In this document: one piece after another, positions 17,749 to 25,802 of the stretch
Layout of the letters: each line of letters starts with the position of its first letter
Position numbering within the stretch: position 1 is the first letter of the stretch
The notes under the pieces: generated by a model
Told to the model about the DNA's origin: nothing
The model's input: only the letters and a program-made list of their open reading frames with translations
The model's database searches: none
Translations under genes and position numbers: made by a program
Assembly (NCBI RefSeq): GCF_007859865.1
Contig: NZ_SJPI01000002.1
Location: 516,721-580,720 of the forward strand
DNA length: 64,000 bases
Direction of reading: 5' to 3'
Origin: Rubripirellula amarantea
GTDB lineage: Bacteria > Planctomycetota > Planctomycetia > Pirellulales > Pirellulaceae

Positions 17749-19416
17749 CTAAGAATTGAGTGTTTGCACCGCACGGGCGAAGAACCATGCGGCAGGGTCA
17801 TTCGCCATGCCGTTGACGACTTCGTCCGTGTTGTCGATCACTTCACCATGAATTTTGGCTTCTTGTGTTTCGCCGATTGCCGCCATCGCTTGACTCATCG
17901 TTGCGGGGACGACGCGGAACAACTTGAAAACTTCGAAACGAATCAGCGAGTACGGCAACTTCGTTTTGACCATGACCGCGACCAAAATCGCGATCACGAT
18001 GACGATCGCCACGATGAACGTGACCAAAGTCATGCCAAGGTCAGCGAACCCAGCGGCAACTTCAGAATCCAGGAAACGCATCACGGCGCGGATGAGCAGG
18101 GACACGCACGTGACAAGTCCCAGCATCGTTAGGCACGACAACACCATGAACGAAAGAGTGCGAATTTGAAAGGTTGCAGATTTTTCCCACCGCTGACCCA
18201 CTCGATACATCATTCTTTCGCACGCCGTCTTAAGCTCGTCGTCAGGGATACCGGTATCGAATGAAAAGTCGTGCACCGCGATGCGATCGTCCACATCATC
18301 GACAATGCGTTCCCAAATCCAGTAAACAGTCATGCCTCCGGCCAGATCCGTTGGCAAGTCTTGCATCAAGTACAGGCCACGACCGGATATTTCATACTGA
18401 GTCTGCAACACCTGAGCATCAGCATCGCCAGTTGCCTCGCAACAAAATGCCACGATCGCCGAGTCGATTTGTTGGGCAATCGCCGACGTCTGCGTGAACT
18501 CCGCTCGAATTGTTTGGTAGGCGGACAACTGGTCCACAAACTCGACTTCATCTTGTGCCCAGTGAGGGAGGTCGAAAAAGCTATCCTCAATTTGCTCGCG
18601 AACCCCCTGAAACCAAGAAGGGTCTGCTTTCCAAATGGCTGCAGGCAACAAATGTACGAAGAAGATTAAACGACCCCGATCGGCCAAAATGCCGAGGTTT
18701 CGTTCGGACTGCTCGAGCGTTGATTTGAAGTCGTCAAAGGGAGCTTCACGCAGTAGACGATCCCAAACCGATTCGGTGATCGAAAAGTATCGGTCTGGCG
18801 GGATTACTTTTGACGCTTGCGTCAAAGCGTTGGCACGATCTTGCCAAGCCGAAAGTTGATTGCAATAACTCCGCACACACTGCAGCAAGGAAACACTGCG
18901 GGGATGATCGGCGATGCCTCTTAGCAGCCAATTCCAAAAGTCGTTCTCCGGCGACGTTGGGGCAATATCCGAAAGAACCGCAAGGGCGAGGTAGTCTTCG
19001 TCGCTCTTGTTGGGATTGTCCTGCAATTGTTGGTAGATCTGCGGTGGCGAACGATGGGAGAGTTCTTCCAACGCTGATGGTCGTACGGAGACTGCGTCGC
19101 CGCGATCCGGGTTCAAGTCCGATGGTGCAGCGTCATTTGCGTAGAACTGCTGCGTAGAGTCCAGGGCCGGCGAATCCAATTCCATGGGATCGGACGGGGA
19201 TGCATAACGGAGTTGTTCGCTGAGTGATTCGTAAGCAGCTCGGATTTTCTGGAACTCGTCCGGAAACTTTTCTGGTTTGAATCGGCGCAGAAGTTTTTTG
19301 TAAGCGGACTTCAGTTCAGCAAAGTCATTGGAACGGGTAAGCCCGAAGAATCCTCTCGGATCGTTTGGGAGTTTGTCCCATGAGGGTTCCGAATCGGGCG
19401 AGGAGCTATCGTTCAC
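17749..19416 (-). CDS. Membrane-anchored J-domain-like protein, DjlB/DjlC type
   Basis: The start is GTG 19416. Residues about 17-75 look like a J domain: DPRGFFGLTRSNDFAELKSA, then YKKLLRRFKPEKFPDEFQKI and RAAYESLSEQL. The canonical HPD tripeptide is replaced by KPE, followed by the FPDEFQKIRAAYE helix. From memory, E. coli DjlB and DjlC have a similar divergent motif followed by a similar helix, and they are membrane proteins that work with HscC. The middle is helical and acidic. Two TM helices lie near residues 415-440 (SFMVLSCLTMLGLVTCVSLL) and 459-485 (LVTFIVAIVIVIAILVAV). It is the fourth gene of a minus-strand set that includes an HscC-type Hsp70, so I infer that it recruits or activates that Hsp70 at the membrane. 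Confidence 0.75.
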   Translation of the reverse strand: MNDSSSPDSEPSWDKLPNDPRGFFGLTRSNDFAELKSAYKKLLRRFKPEKFPDEFQKIRAAYESLSEQLRYASPSDPMELDSPALDSTQQFYANDAAPSDLNPDRGDAVSVRPSALEELSHRSPPQIYQQLQDNPNKSDEDYLALAVLSDIAPTSPENDFWNWLLRGIADHPRSVSLLQCVRSYCNQLSAWQDRANALTQASKVIPPDRYFSITESVWDRLLREAPFDDFKSTLEQSERNLGILADRGRLIFFVHLLPAAIWKADPSWFQGVREQIEDSFFDLPHWAQDEVEFVDQLSAYQTIRAEFTQTSAIAQQIDSAIVAFCCEATGDADAQVLQTQYEISGRGLYLMQDLPTDLAGGMTVYWIWERIVDDVDDRIAVHDFSFDTGIPDDELKTACERMMYRVGQRWEKSATFQIRTLSFMVLSCLTMLGLVTCVSLLIRAVMRFLDSEVAAGFADLGMTLVTFIVAIVIVIAILVAVMVKTKLPYSLIRFEVFKLFRVVPATMSQAMAAIGETQEAKIHGEVIDNTDEVVNGMANDPAAWFFARAVQTLNS

Positions 19417-19459
19417 GGCTTAGACAAACAGGAAGTTGAATCAGAGAATTGTGGTTCAC

Positions 19460-20149
19460 TTACAGATCGAACAGGGAAATCACCACCTGCCAACTCGTGA
19501 ACAACATAGCGAAAACGATGACCATTAAAGCAATCCCGAGTGCCCCTCGGGCCTCGTCGCTGGCGAGATCCCACTTTGGCTGATAATGACGCAGTTCGCT
19601 AAACCAGATTTTCTCTTGTTCAAACACTTGAGGGTAGCGAGCTTGCAAGATCCCGATCGCCTTTTGAATCTCGGCATGAGCGACGGCGTAGTGCGGGTTG
19701 TGGTTGGGACGAATGTGCGAGAACACGGTCTCTCGCTCACGGTTCGCTTCGGGGACGGAAGCAATAACGATCTTTCGCAGTGACAAGCGAAACGCTTGAT
19801 GCATATTGGTGTCGGACCAAGCGGAGATGAACTCGGCGCGGTTCTTGGCAACCTGTTGCAAACGAGTCGCCGCAGCAGCAATGTCCGCGAACTTCGAATG
19901 AGCCAAACGACTGAGTTCGTTGCTTTGGGTGACGGCTTCTTGTTCCCAAAACGATTCCCGAATCGCCGCCAATGCCGCGATGGACTCGCAACGCACTTCG
20001 TCGACGGCTTTTGCCGCGATCACATGATGGTCGTCCTGCGATCGAAACTGGTCACGTCGTCGGACAAGGTCATCGAAAGAGCGAGATTCGATCAGGGTGA
20101 GGACTTCTCGAACATAGTCCTTCGAACGGTCCTCACTCGGAAACGTCAT
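19460..20149 (-). CDS. Unknown tail-anchored protein in the HscC set (229 aa)
   Basis: The ATG at 20149 has a strong GGAGG site upstream inside the end of the Hsp70 gene and overlaps it by 17 bases, so translation is coupled. The protein is largely helical, with charged, coiled-coil-like stretches (AIRESFWEQEAVTQSNELSR, AAAATRLQQVAKNRAEFI). It ends in one hydrophobic helix (GIALMVIVFAMLFTSWQVVI) close to the C-terminus, which suggests a tail-anchored cytoplasmic protein. I do not recognise a family. Its position between the Hsp70 and the J-like membrane protein suggests a cofactor or client adaptor, which is inference. Confidence 0.75.
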   Translation of the reverse strand: MTFPSEDRSKDYVREVLTLIESRSFDDLVRRRDQFRSQDDHHVIAAKAVDEVRCESIAALAAIRESFWEQEAVTQSNELSRLAHSKFADIAAAATRLQQVAKNRAEFISAWSDTNMHQAFRLSLRKIVIASVPEANRERETVFSHIRPNHNPHYAVAHAEIQKAIGILQARYPQVFEQEKIWFSELRHYQPKWDLASDEARGALGIALMVIVFAMLFTSWQVVISLFDL

Positions 20150-21884
20150 CGATTCCCTCCAGATCAAAGCCTAGGCCTGACAACAAGAGCAGCAGTCCAT
20201 TCTTGGCAAACCCAAATGCTTCGCGATCGCCGGATTCCATGGCATGCTCGAAATGGTCAACCGCATGTTCCAAGTCGCCTCTTTGAAACGGACTCACTTC
20301 ACCAATTGCCTTTTCGGCGTATAGCAAGAGTCGTTGGTTCGCCATTTCCTCGCGGGGATAGAACTTGACGTCTGCCATCCGCTTCACCGCCGCCTCAATT
20401 TCTCTCTCGTTCATTCCTTGGACGTGATTCGTAAATACAGTGTTGTACTTTGCCCCCGTTTCGGGAATGTAAGCCTCGACTTCCAAGATGCCGTTCAGGT
20501 CGTACGTGAATCGAATGTGGATTGCTTGGCCAGTCGGACCTGGCGGGATGCCTTTGATCAATAGGTTGCCCAGCAACAGGTTCTCGCTGACCTTACGTGA
20601 CTCACCTTGATACACGCGAAGGTCAACTTGGCGTTGGTTGGGTTCAATCGTCGAAACGATCTCTTCTTTGGAAACCGGAATCGTCGTATTGCGGTGAATG
20701 ATAGGAAGGTAAAAGCCACTGACTTGTTTACGCCCGAACTCCTTGGCAACTTCAACGCCGAGCGTGAATGGGCAAACGTCGGTCATGACCATGTCATCCA
20801 CGGCTAGATCATCGTTGATCAACGCCGCCTGGACCGCCGCGCCCAACGCCACGACCTGATCAGGATCGATGGTCGCGTGGGGCTTCGTGTCAAACATTTC
20901 AGCGACAAACGATTGCACAGCCAAATCCCGTGTCGCTCCGCCCACCAAGATGACGTCTTCAATATCACGCGTGCTGAGTCGGGCGTCCCGGATGGCTCGC
21001 GATATGGGTCGCACGAGTCGTTTGATCAAGGGATCAAAGATTTCTCTGGCTTGCGATTTGGTGAGTGTCACGCTTTGGCAATCGTCCGCAATGATTCCAT
21101 CGTTGGCGGGGATTCGCACGATCGCTGCATCGGCACCCGCGAGCGACCGTTTAGCGGCTTCGCACTGTTCACGCAGTCGAGAAACGAATAGCGGGTGATT
21201 CATTTCGTCGAGTTCAAGTTGGCGACCGTGAGCCTGGAGGATCGATCCGACCAAACGCGTGGTAAAGTCTTCGCCGCCAAGCTGAGTTTCACCGGCGGTA
21301 GAAACAATTTCCAAAGCGCCTTCGTCAATCTCCATCACAGTCACGTCGAATGTGCCGCCACCCAAGTCGATGACGATCATGTTCTTCTGGACGTCGCGAT
21401 CGTGGAAACCGTACGTTAGCGCCGCTGCGGTCGGTTCGTTAAGAATGCGTCGAACGTTCAGGCCCGCCAATCGTCCGGCCAACTTGGTCGCTTTGCGTTG
21501 GTTGTCGTTAAAGTACGCCGGGACTGTGATGACGGCATCGGTCACCTCATGTTCAAGGAACCGCTCAGCGTCTTCACGCAATGATCGCAGCACAAGGCTA
21601 GAAAGTTCGTTGGCGTTGAAGGTTTGTCCGCCCAATTCGACTTGGCGATTGGTGCCGATCCAGCGTTTGAAACACGATACCGTTCGTTCGGGTCGCGTGA
21701 CGCGAAGTTCCGCTGCGGCTTGTCCGAGAACGATCTGGCCGTCGTCGAGCAATCCAACGACCGAAGGCGTCATCAGGCTACCGAGCGAATTCGGGATCAG
21801 TGTTGGTTTCCCATCTCGAAAAAGTGCGCACAAAGAGTTGGTTGTGCCGAGATCAATTCCGATGATGGGTGGAGTGATAGCCAT
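20133..21884 (-). CDS. hscC: HscC-type Hsp70 chaperone
   Basis: The ATG at 21884 follows AGGA and begins MAITPPIIGIDLGTTNSLCA. The ATPase domain shows all the main signatures: IDLGTTNS, VIDLGGGTFDVTVMEID and VILVGGATRD. The substrate-binding domain is short, with PFTLGVEV, the RNTTIPVSKEE stretch and VYQGES. The protein is about 583 residues, lacks the long DnaK lid and disordered tail, and matches E. coli HscC (about 556 residues) far better than DnaK. Examples are ELSSLVLRSLREDAERFLE and RFTYDLNGILEVE. HscC uses J-like partners DjlB/DjlC, and a J-like membrane protein is encoded two genes downstream. It binds unfolded clients in an ATP-dependent cycle; its clients are unknown. No GrpE gene is present here. 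Confidence 0.9.
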   Translation of the reverse strand: MAITPPIIGIDLGTTNSLCALFRDGKPTLIPNSLGSLMTPSVVGLLDDGQIVLGQAAAELRVTRPERTVSCFKRWIGTNRQVELGGQTFNANELSSLVLRSLREDAERFLEHEVTDAVITVPAYFNDNQRKATKLAGRLAGLNVRRILNEPTAAALTYGFHDRDVQKNMIVIDLGGGTFDVTVMEIDEGALEIVSTAGETQLGGEDFTTRLVGSILQAHGRQLELDEMNHPLFVSRLREQCEAAKRSLAGADAAIVRIPANDGIIADDCQSVTLTKSQAREIFDPLIKRLVRPISRAIRDARLSTRDIEDVILVGGATRDLAVQSFVAEMFDTKPHATIDPDQVVALGAAVQAALINDDLAVDDMVMTDVCPFTLGVEVAKEFGRKQVSGFYLPIIHRNTTIPVSKEEIVSTIEPNQRQVDLRVYQGESRKVSENLLLGNLLIKGIPPGPTGQAIHIRFTYDLNGILEVEAYIPETGAKYNTVFTNHVQGMNEREIEAAVKRMADVKFYPREEMANQRLLLYAEKAIGEVSPFQRGDLEHAVDHFEHAMESGDREAFGFAKNGLLLLLSGLGFDLEGIDDVSE

Positions 21885-22162
21885 TGGATTCCTACTGGCA
21901 CGATGCTCATGCAAGTGTAGCTCATCGACCAAGTGTAGCTCGTCGACCGAGTGTAGCTGCGCGCCGCTATTCGCTACGAGACGCTCGGTGGTTAATCGAC
22001 TTTCGGTTTACCATCGTTCGCATTGGTATCACTTCGTCAGAACTTGCATCACGTCGTTGATACGCAAACGGTAACCATGGGACTAACCGACCAACAAAGT
22101 CGTCCATGCGGTCGCCATACGCATAACGGTCACAGTTGTTTTCGAAGCCATTGTTTCGACCT
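21885..22162. other. Gap between the Hsp70 gene and its upstream neighbour
   Basis: About 280 bases. The part next to the Hsp70 start holds an 18-base repeat (21913-21960). The remainder shows nothing recognisable. Either a separate promoter for the Hsp70 gene or an operon spacer is possible. Confidence 0.4.
21913..21960. repeat. 18-bp tandem repeat (2.7 copies) upstream of hscC
   Basis: Units at 21913-21930 and 21931-21948 differ by one base (AAGTGTAGCTCATCGACC); a 12-base partial unit follows. It lies about 30 bases upstream of the hscC start codon. Confidence 0.8.
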
Positions 22163-22909
22163 CTAACGAGCCGAGATGGCTTCTTGCAGCGGACGTAAAA
22201 TACCGCTCACTAGATGCTCATCCACCAAGTCGCAACTCAGGGCTGCCAAACGCTTGAACTCTTTCGCGTACGATTCGCTAGGATCCAAAGAATCGTAGCG
22301 ACGAACCGTAAGGTAGACACTGATCGCGTCTTCGCCGAACTCACCTTTGCGAACCTGATAGGCCGTTGTGCGAGATTCAAAACTGATACGACACTGGGTG
22401 CGGCATTCTTCGTCGAGCGAGAACTGAATCGAAGGCTCGAACGAAAGCAGTTTGCCGTAGGGAGTTTGCGAGAACAATTCCAGCCGCGAAGGGACGCCCA
22501 CCACATCGGCAAGGATCTCGTTGTGGTTGCCTTGGTAGTTGAAGTCAAATCCCAGCATCACGCTGAGCGATTCGCAATCAAGCGGTGTGATCGACAAGTC
22601 GTAGGGCACGAGGTCAAGAATGTGAGCGTGCTGAGCCACAGCGGCTTCGAACGACTCGGGATTGACGACGCCGCTGTTGACCCGTTTGGGTTCTACCGAC
22701 GTCCAGCGATACGACGAGTCCTCGGCCTTTTCCTCTTCGAGCACATACTCGCCTTTTTCGCGAGCGTAGAAGTTTTGCATTTGGGGAAATCGCCGCCGCA
22801 CTTGTTCGAAGTAGTGCAGAACGGATTCGCGGTTGGTAGGCAACTCCATTTCGGTTGCCAAGATCATGTTCACGTAAAAGTCGTCGCTGAAAGCGCCGTA
22901 TTGGCTCAT
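22163..22909 (-). CDS. Unknown soluble protein upstream of hscC (248 aa)
   Basis: The ATG at 22909 is preceded by GGGGA. There is no signal peptide or TM segment. The protein begins MSQYGAFSDDFYVNMILATE and has a helical N-terminal third, then a mixed region with LEEEKAEDSSYRWTSVEPKR, then a probably beta-rich domain ending in a helix. I do not recognise a family; the impression is of a planctomycete-conserved protein. It is the first gene of the minus-strand set that continues with the HscC-type Hsp70, a tail-anchored protein and the J-like protein, but a 280-base gap separates it from hscC, so its operon membership is uncertain. Confidence 0.65.
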   Translation of the reverse strand: MSQYGAFSDDFYVNMILATEMELPTNRESVLHYFEQVRRRFPQMQNFYAREKGEYVLEEEKAEDSSYRWTSVEPKRVNSGVVNPESFEAAVAQHAHILDLVPYDLSITPLDCESLSVMLGFDFNYQGNHNEILADVVGVPSRLELFSQTPYGKLLSFEPSIQFSLDEECRTQCRISFESRTTAYQVRKGEFGEDAISVYLTVRRYDSLDPSESYAKEFKRLAALSCDLVDEHLVSGILRPLQEAISAR

Positions 22910-23053
22910 GCAGGTCCCCAGATGGTGTTCGAGTAGAGACTTTAGTTTACGTGCTTGGGTTCAGCGATGACAGTGGAACAGAAATCATTCCGCCCGCAGC
23001 GCGTTTCAGCTATCATAGCGAACCCACTCGCCCTCCGCCGTTCATCATACAAT

Positions 23054-23142
23054 GTAGAACGATTGTCCCAATCGTTTGGGAAGCCTGAGCTGGCAAAGCC
23101 AGCCCTGCACCTACACCCAAACAATCGGGACGATTGTTCTAC
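23054..23142. repeat. Long imperfect palindrome with nested hairpin, REP/MITE-like
   Basis: Arms at 23054-23080 and 23116-23142 match at 23 of 27 positions when one is inverted. The four differences are transitions, so an RNA copy would pair partly by G-U. The 35-base middle holds a second perfect hairpin, CTGGC-AAA-GCCAG. It sits between the unknown 248-aa gene and the zinc-ribbon/RDD gene, and ends 29 bases before the latter's ATG. No transposase is present, so it would be a non-autonomous repeat. Confidence 0.7.
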
Positions 23143-23171
23143 GATCCGCCGCCTCTTGTCCTGTCCAGTCG

Positions 23172-24038
23172 ATGAAGATCAAGTGTCCCGCCTGCGCCAA
23201 ACTGCTCAATATCCCGGATACTGCGGCGGGCAAGGTCGTGAAATGTCCGTGTGGCAGGCAATTGAAGGTACCAGGCGGAGCCCCCGCAACAGCCGGAGCT
23301 CAATCGGCGTCTAGATCGGCGGGTGCTGGCGGTCCGGCGCGACCCGCTACCCCCAATGGTCCCAAACCACGACCGGCCGCTGCGCCGCGAGCCATGCCGG
23401 CTGGGCCGAGCAGTTTTGACGATGGGTTTTTCGACGAATTGACGGATCAGGATCTGCAGCCCGTCAAACCCGTTGCCCAGTATGGCCGAGCTGTTTCAAC
23501 GGCGACGAGCCCCTTGGGCGACAAGTTGGTCAATCAATACGCGTCGCAACGCAGTATTGGTGAAGGGTTAGTCCAGGCGTTCAATTTTGAACTCGCCAGC
23601 CCAGGGATTCGAATTGCTGCGACTTTGATCGATGGAGCGATGTACATCCTATTCGGGGTCATCGGTTTCTTCGCAGCAGGAGCGATTTTGGTCGCGAAAG
23701 CGGATCCCGACGACGTCAGTGCCCAGAACGCAGCCTTCTATATCGTTTTGGGTTTCTTCTTCGTTCCCTATATCGCCAACATGGTGTTGATCTCGTTACG
23801 TGGGCAGAGCGTGGGAAAGTTGTTGTTGGGAATCCAGATCCGCAACCAGGCTACCGGCGCCCCGGCAACGTTTTTTGACGGGTTTCTTGTGCGAGTTTTT
23901 GGTTTCAACGTGATCACCAACATCCCGATTCTCGGCTTCTTCGTCGCTGTCGCTGATCTGGTTTATCTGTTCATGGAGGGCCACGAAACGCTTCACGACA
24001 AGATGGCTCGAACGATGGTCGTGAAGTACCAAGCGTAG
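23172..24038 (+). CDS. Zinc-ribbon/RDD-family membrane protein (288 aa)
   Basis: I chose ATG 23172 because the protein then begins directly with a compact zinc ribbon: MKIKCPACAKLLNIPDTAAG followed by KVVKCPCGRQLKVP. A Pro/Ala/Gly-rich linker follows (about residues 36-85). Then comes an RDD domain: GIRIAATLIDGAMYILFGVI with the Arg and Asp of the family, further TM segments, LRGQSVGKLLLGIQI, and the C-terminal DGFLVRVFG...DTVYLFMEG-type ending (here ADLVYLFMEGHETLHDKMAR). RDD proteins have been linked to transport and to membrane-protein insertion; no precise function is established. The zinc ribbon fused to RDD is common in planctomycetes. A palindromic repeat lies just upstream. Confidence 0.88.
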   Translation: MKIKCPACAKLLNIPDTAAGKVVKCPCGRQLKVPGGAPATAGAQSASRSAGAGGPARPATPNGPKPRPAAAPRAMPAGPSSFDDGFFDELTDQDLQPVKPVAQYGRAVSTATSPLGDKLVNQYASQRSIGEGLVQAFNFELASPGIRIAATLIDGAMYILFGVIGFFAAGAILVAKADPDDVSAQNAAFYIVLGFFFVPYIANMVLISLRGQSVGKLLLGIQIRNQATGAPATFFDGFLVRVFGFNVITNIPILGFFVAVADLVYLFMEGHETLHDKMARTMVVKYQA

Positions 24039-24119
24039 GCAAAACGCCGGTGATTGTTCTCTTGCCTCACGCGCGTCACAATGCAGGCGTCAGTGAAGTG
24101 CCCCCAAGGAGGATCCATC

Positions 24120-25139
24120 GTGGCTCGCAACGAACAACTCATTCGCCAACACAAACTCATCCAATTGCTTGAGTTTTCGCGTTTCGGACGCACACTCGAG
24201 GAACTGCGAGCGGACTTGGTCGCGGATTTGGGGCTAACCAAGCTGCACGAGCGAACGGTCCGTCGCGACGTCGAAGCATTGCAGGCCGCCGGCTTTGACA
24301 TTCAAAGCGACACGGTCGAACGCGGGAAGGTTTTCAAGCTCGGGCAGAATACCGCCGGCGTGCACGAGGTGGGAATCTCGGCATCGGAAATGATCGCGCT
24401 GTCCATCGGCCGCGAATTGCTGTACCCGTTGTTGGGAACTCAGTATTGGCGAGGGATCGAGTCTTTCTGGAATAAGGTTCAGGAAACTGTTCCCGACGGA
24501 GTCTTCGATCACTACGCACGCTACCGAAAAACCTTGCACGTTTTCGGTACGCCAAGCAAGACGTACGAGCATCACGAAGGCATGCTGAAGACCATCAACC
24601 GCGCGATCCTTGAACATCGTATCGTAGAAGTGGAATACGAATCGGTGGGCAAGCCGGTCACGACCCGTCGCATTGAACCGTACGGACTTGCCGTTTACCA
24701 AAGCAGCATTTACGTGGTTGCTGCGGCTCACGAGATCAAGTCTTCCACCGAGAGGCTTCGCAATTGGAAACTCGATCGGTTCCGGCATGCCACCGCACTG
24801 GATGAGTATTTCAAACCGGACGATTCGATTGATTTGTCGAAACACTTAGGCAAGAGCATCGGCATCTTCAGTGGCGACGATGCGACGATCGTTAAGATAC
24901 GACTCGGCCAGCGAGCGGCCGCGTGGGTGCGCGAGGATCCTTGGCACCCCGAACAAAAGCTGACACCGACCGACGACGGCGGTTCGATCATGACCATTCC
25001 CGCCTCGCACCCTCGCGAGGTGTTGCCGAAGGTGTTGTCGCTAGGTTACGACGCTGAGGTTTTGGAACCCGAATCGTTCCGAGAAGCGGTCGCCGAGGCA
25101 GTGACGAAGATGGCCGCCAACTACAACTCGGTCGTTTAG
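24120..25139 (+). CDS. WYL-domain transcriptional regulator
   Basis: I chose GTG 24120, which has AAGGAGG at ideal spacing and starts VARNEQLIRQHKLIQLLEF; the upstream ATG at 24081 lacks such a site. Residues about 1-70 form a winged helix-turn-helix with the DeoR/HTH_11 layout (GRTLEELRADL ... HERTVRRDVEALQAAGFDI). The middle and end carry a WYL domain with the usual features HRIVEVEYESVGK, RRIEPYGLAVYQSSIYVVAA and ERLRNWKLDRFRHATALDEYF, then a WCX-type extension (VKIRLGQRAAAWV). WYL regulators bind small ligands or nucleic acid and often control stress or defence genes. No defence genes are adjacent here; its targets are unknown. Confidence 0.9.
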   Translation: MARNEQLIRQHKLIQLLEFSRFGRTLEELRADLVADLGLTKLHERTVRRDVEALQAAGFDIQSDTVERGKVFKLGQNTAGVHEVGISASEMIALSIGRELLYPLLGTQYWRGIESFWNKVQETVPDGVFDHYARYRKTLHVFGTPSKTYEHHEGMLKTINRAILEHRIVEVEYESVGKPVTTRRIEPYGLAVYQSSIYVVAAAHEIKSSTERLRNWKLDRFRHATALDEYFKPDDSIDLSKHLGKSIGIFSGDDATIVKIRLGQRAAAWVREDPWHPEQKLTPTDDGGSIMTIPASHPREVLPKVLSLGYDAEVLEPESFREAVAEAVTKMAANYNSVV

Positions 25140-25313
25140 GTCGGCTCGCGTCGTTGTTTGGCTTGCGTTGTGGATCGGCTCGCTGGCGGCTCATGATCAC
25201 GTAGCGGACGGTTTTGCCTGATCGGCTAGTGTTGGCTGTGCTCGGTATCGCTCCAAAACAGAGTTCGTGTGCCCGTCTCGACGTATCGCGGGCTGCGGCG
25301 CAAAATGTGCCGC

Positions 25314-25646
25314 ATGGGAAAGAAAAAATCTGCTGCTGTTTTTGAATACGTGGAACCTCTGGGCGATCGCGTGCTAGTTCGCAAGGACGAGCCCAAACGC
25401 GAAACGCGAGGCGGCATCGCGCTGCCTGATGCGGCTGAAATTCCTACCATCACCGGTCGTGTGGTCACGATCAGTGCTGCGGTGGAAAATGACGAGGAGT
25501 TGCCGCTTCGCCAGTACGACAAGATCCTGTTTCATCCTAAGAATGCGATTCCAGTGGACCTTGAGCACGATAACCAGCTCTTCGTTGTCCCCGTCGAAGA
25601 CATTGTTGCTGTCTTTCGACGAAAGCCCAGCAGCGACGAATCGTAG
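25314..25646 (+). CDS. GroES-like co-chaperonin (110 aa)
   Basis: The frame from the ATG at 25314 reads MGKKKSAAVFEYVEPLGDRV then LVRKDEPKRETRGGIALPDA, matching the GroES barrel and its mobile loop (RGGIALPD). VVTISA, DKILFHPKNAIPV and the C-terminal EDIVAVF complete the fold. In-frame starts lie upstream (GTG 25269, ATG 25305) and no clear ribosome binding site decides between them. There is no groEL next to it, so this is probably an extra or divergent GroES. It could pair with a chaperonin encoded elsewhere. It follows the WYL regulator on the same strand at a distance of about 170 bases. Confidence 0.85.
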   Translation: MGKKKSAAVFEYVEPLGDRVLVRKDEPKRETRGGIALPDAAEIPTITGRVVTISAAVENDEELPLRQYDKILFHPKNAIPVDLEHDNQLFVVPVEDIVAVFRRKPSSDES

Positions 25647-25648
25647 TA

Positions 25649-25690
25649 GGGCTGGCAACCACAGTCACTACGCTGGACGGTTGCTAACCC
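25649..25690 (+). terminator. Possible terminator hairpin after the GroES-like gene
   Basis: Arms at 25649-25660 and 25679-25690 match at 10 of 12 positions and start two bases after the stop codon. There is no T-run, so it may instead be a repeat remnant. Confidence 0.35.
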
Positions 25691-25716
25691 AGCGAAGGTT
25701 CGGCAGTTTTGCTCGG

Positions 25717-25768
25717 TATGCCTTCGTGGTAGGTCTTCGTGGTATGCCTTCGTGGTAGGTCTTCACAG
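25717..25768. repeat. 13-bp minisatellite (4 copies)
   Basis: Units start at 25717, 25730, 25743 and 25756. They alternate TATGCCTTCGTGG and TAGGTCTTCGTGG, so a 26-base pair of units is duplicated. It lies between convergent genes. Confidence 0.85.
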
Positions 25769-25802
25769 TTCGTCTTAACTGAAAGGTTGGGCGGCCACAC
25801 GC

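Noticed and set aside
22941-23171. A longer N-terminus for the zinc-ribbon/RDD protein starting at 23076
   Set aside because: That extension runs through the palindromic repeat and puts about 32 unrelated residues in front of a zinc ribbon that normally starts the protein.
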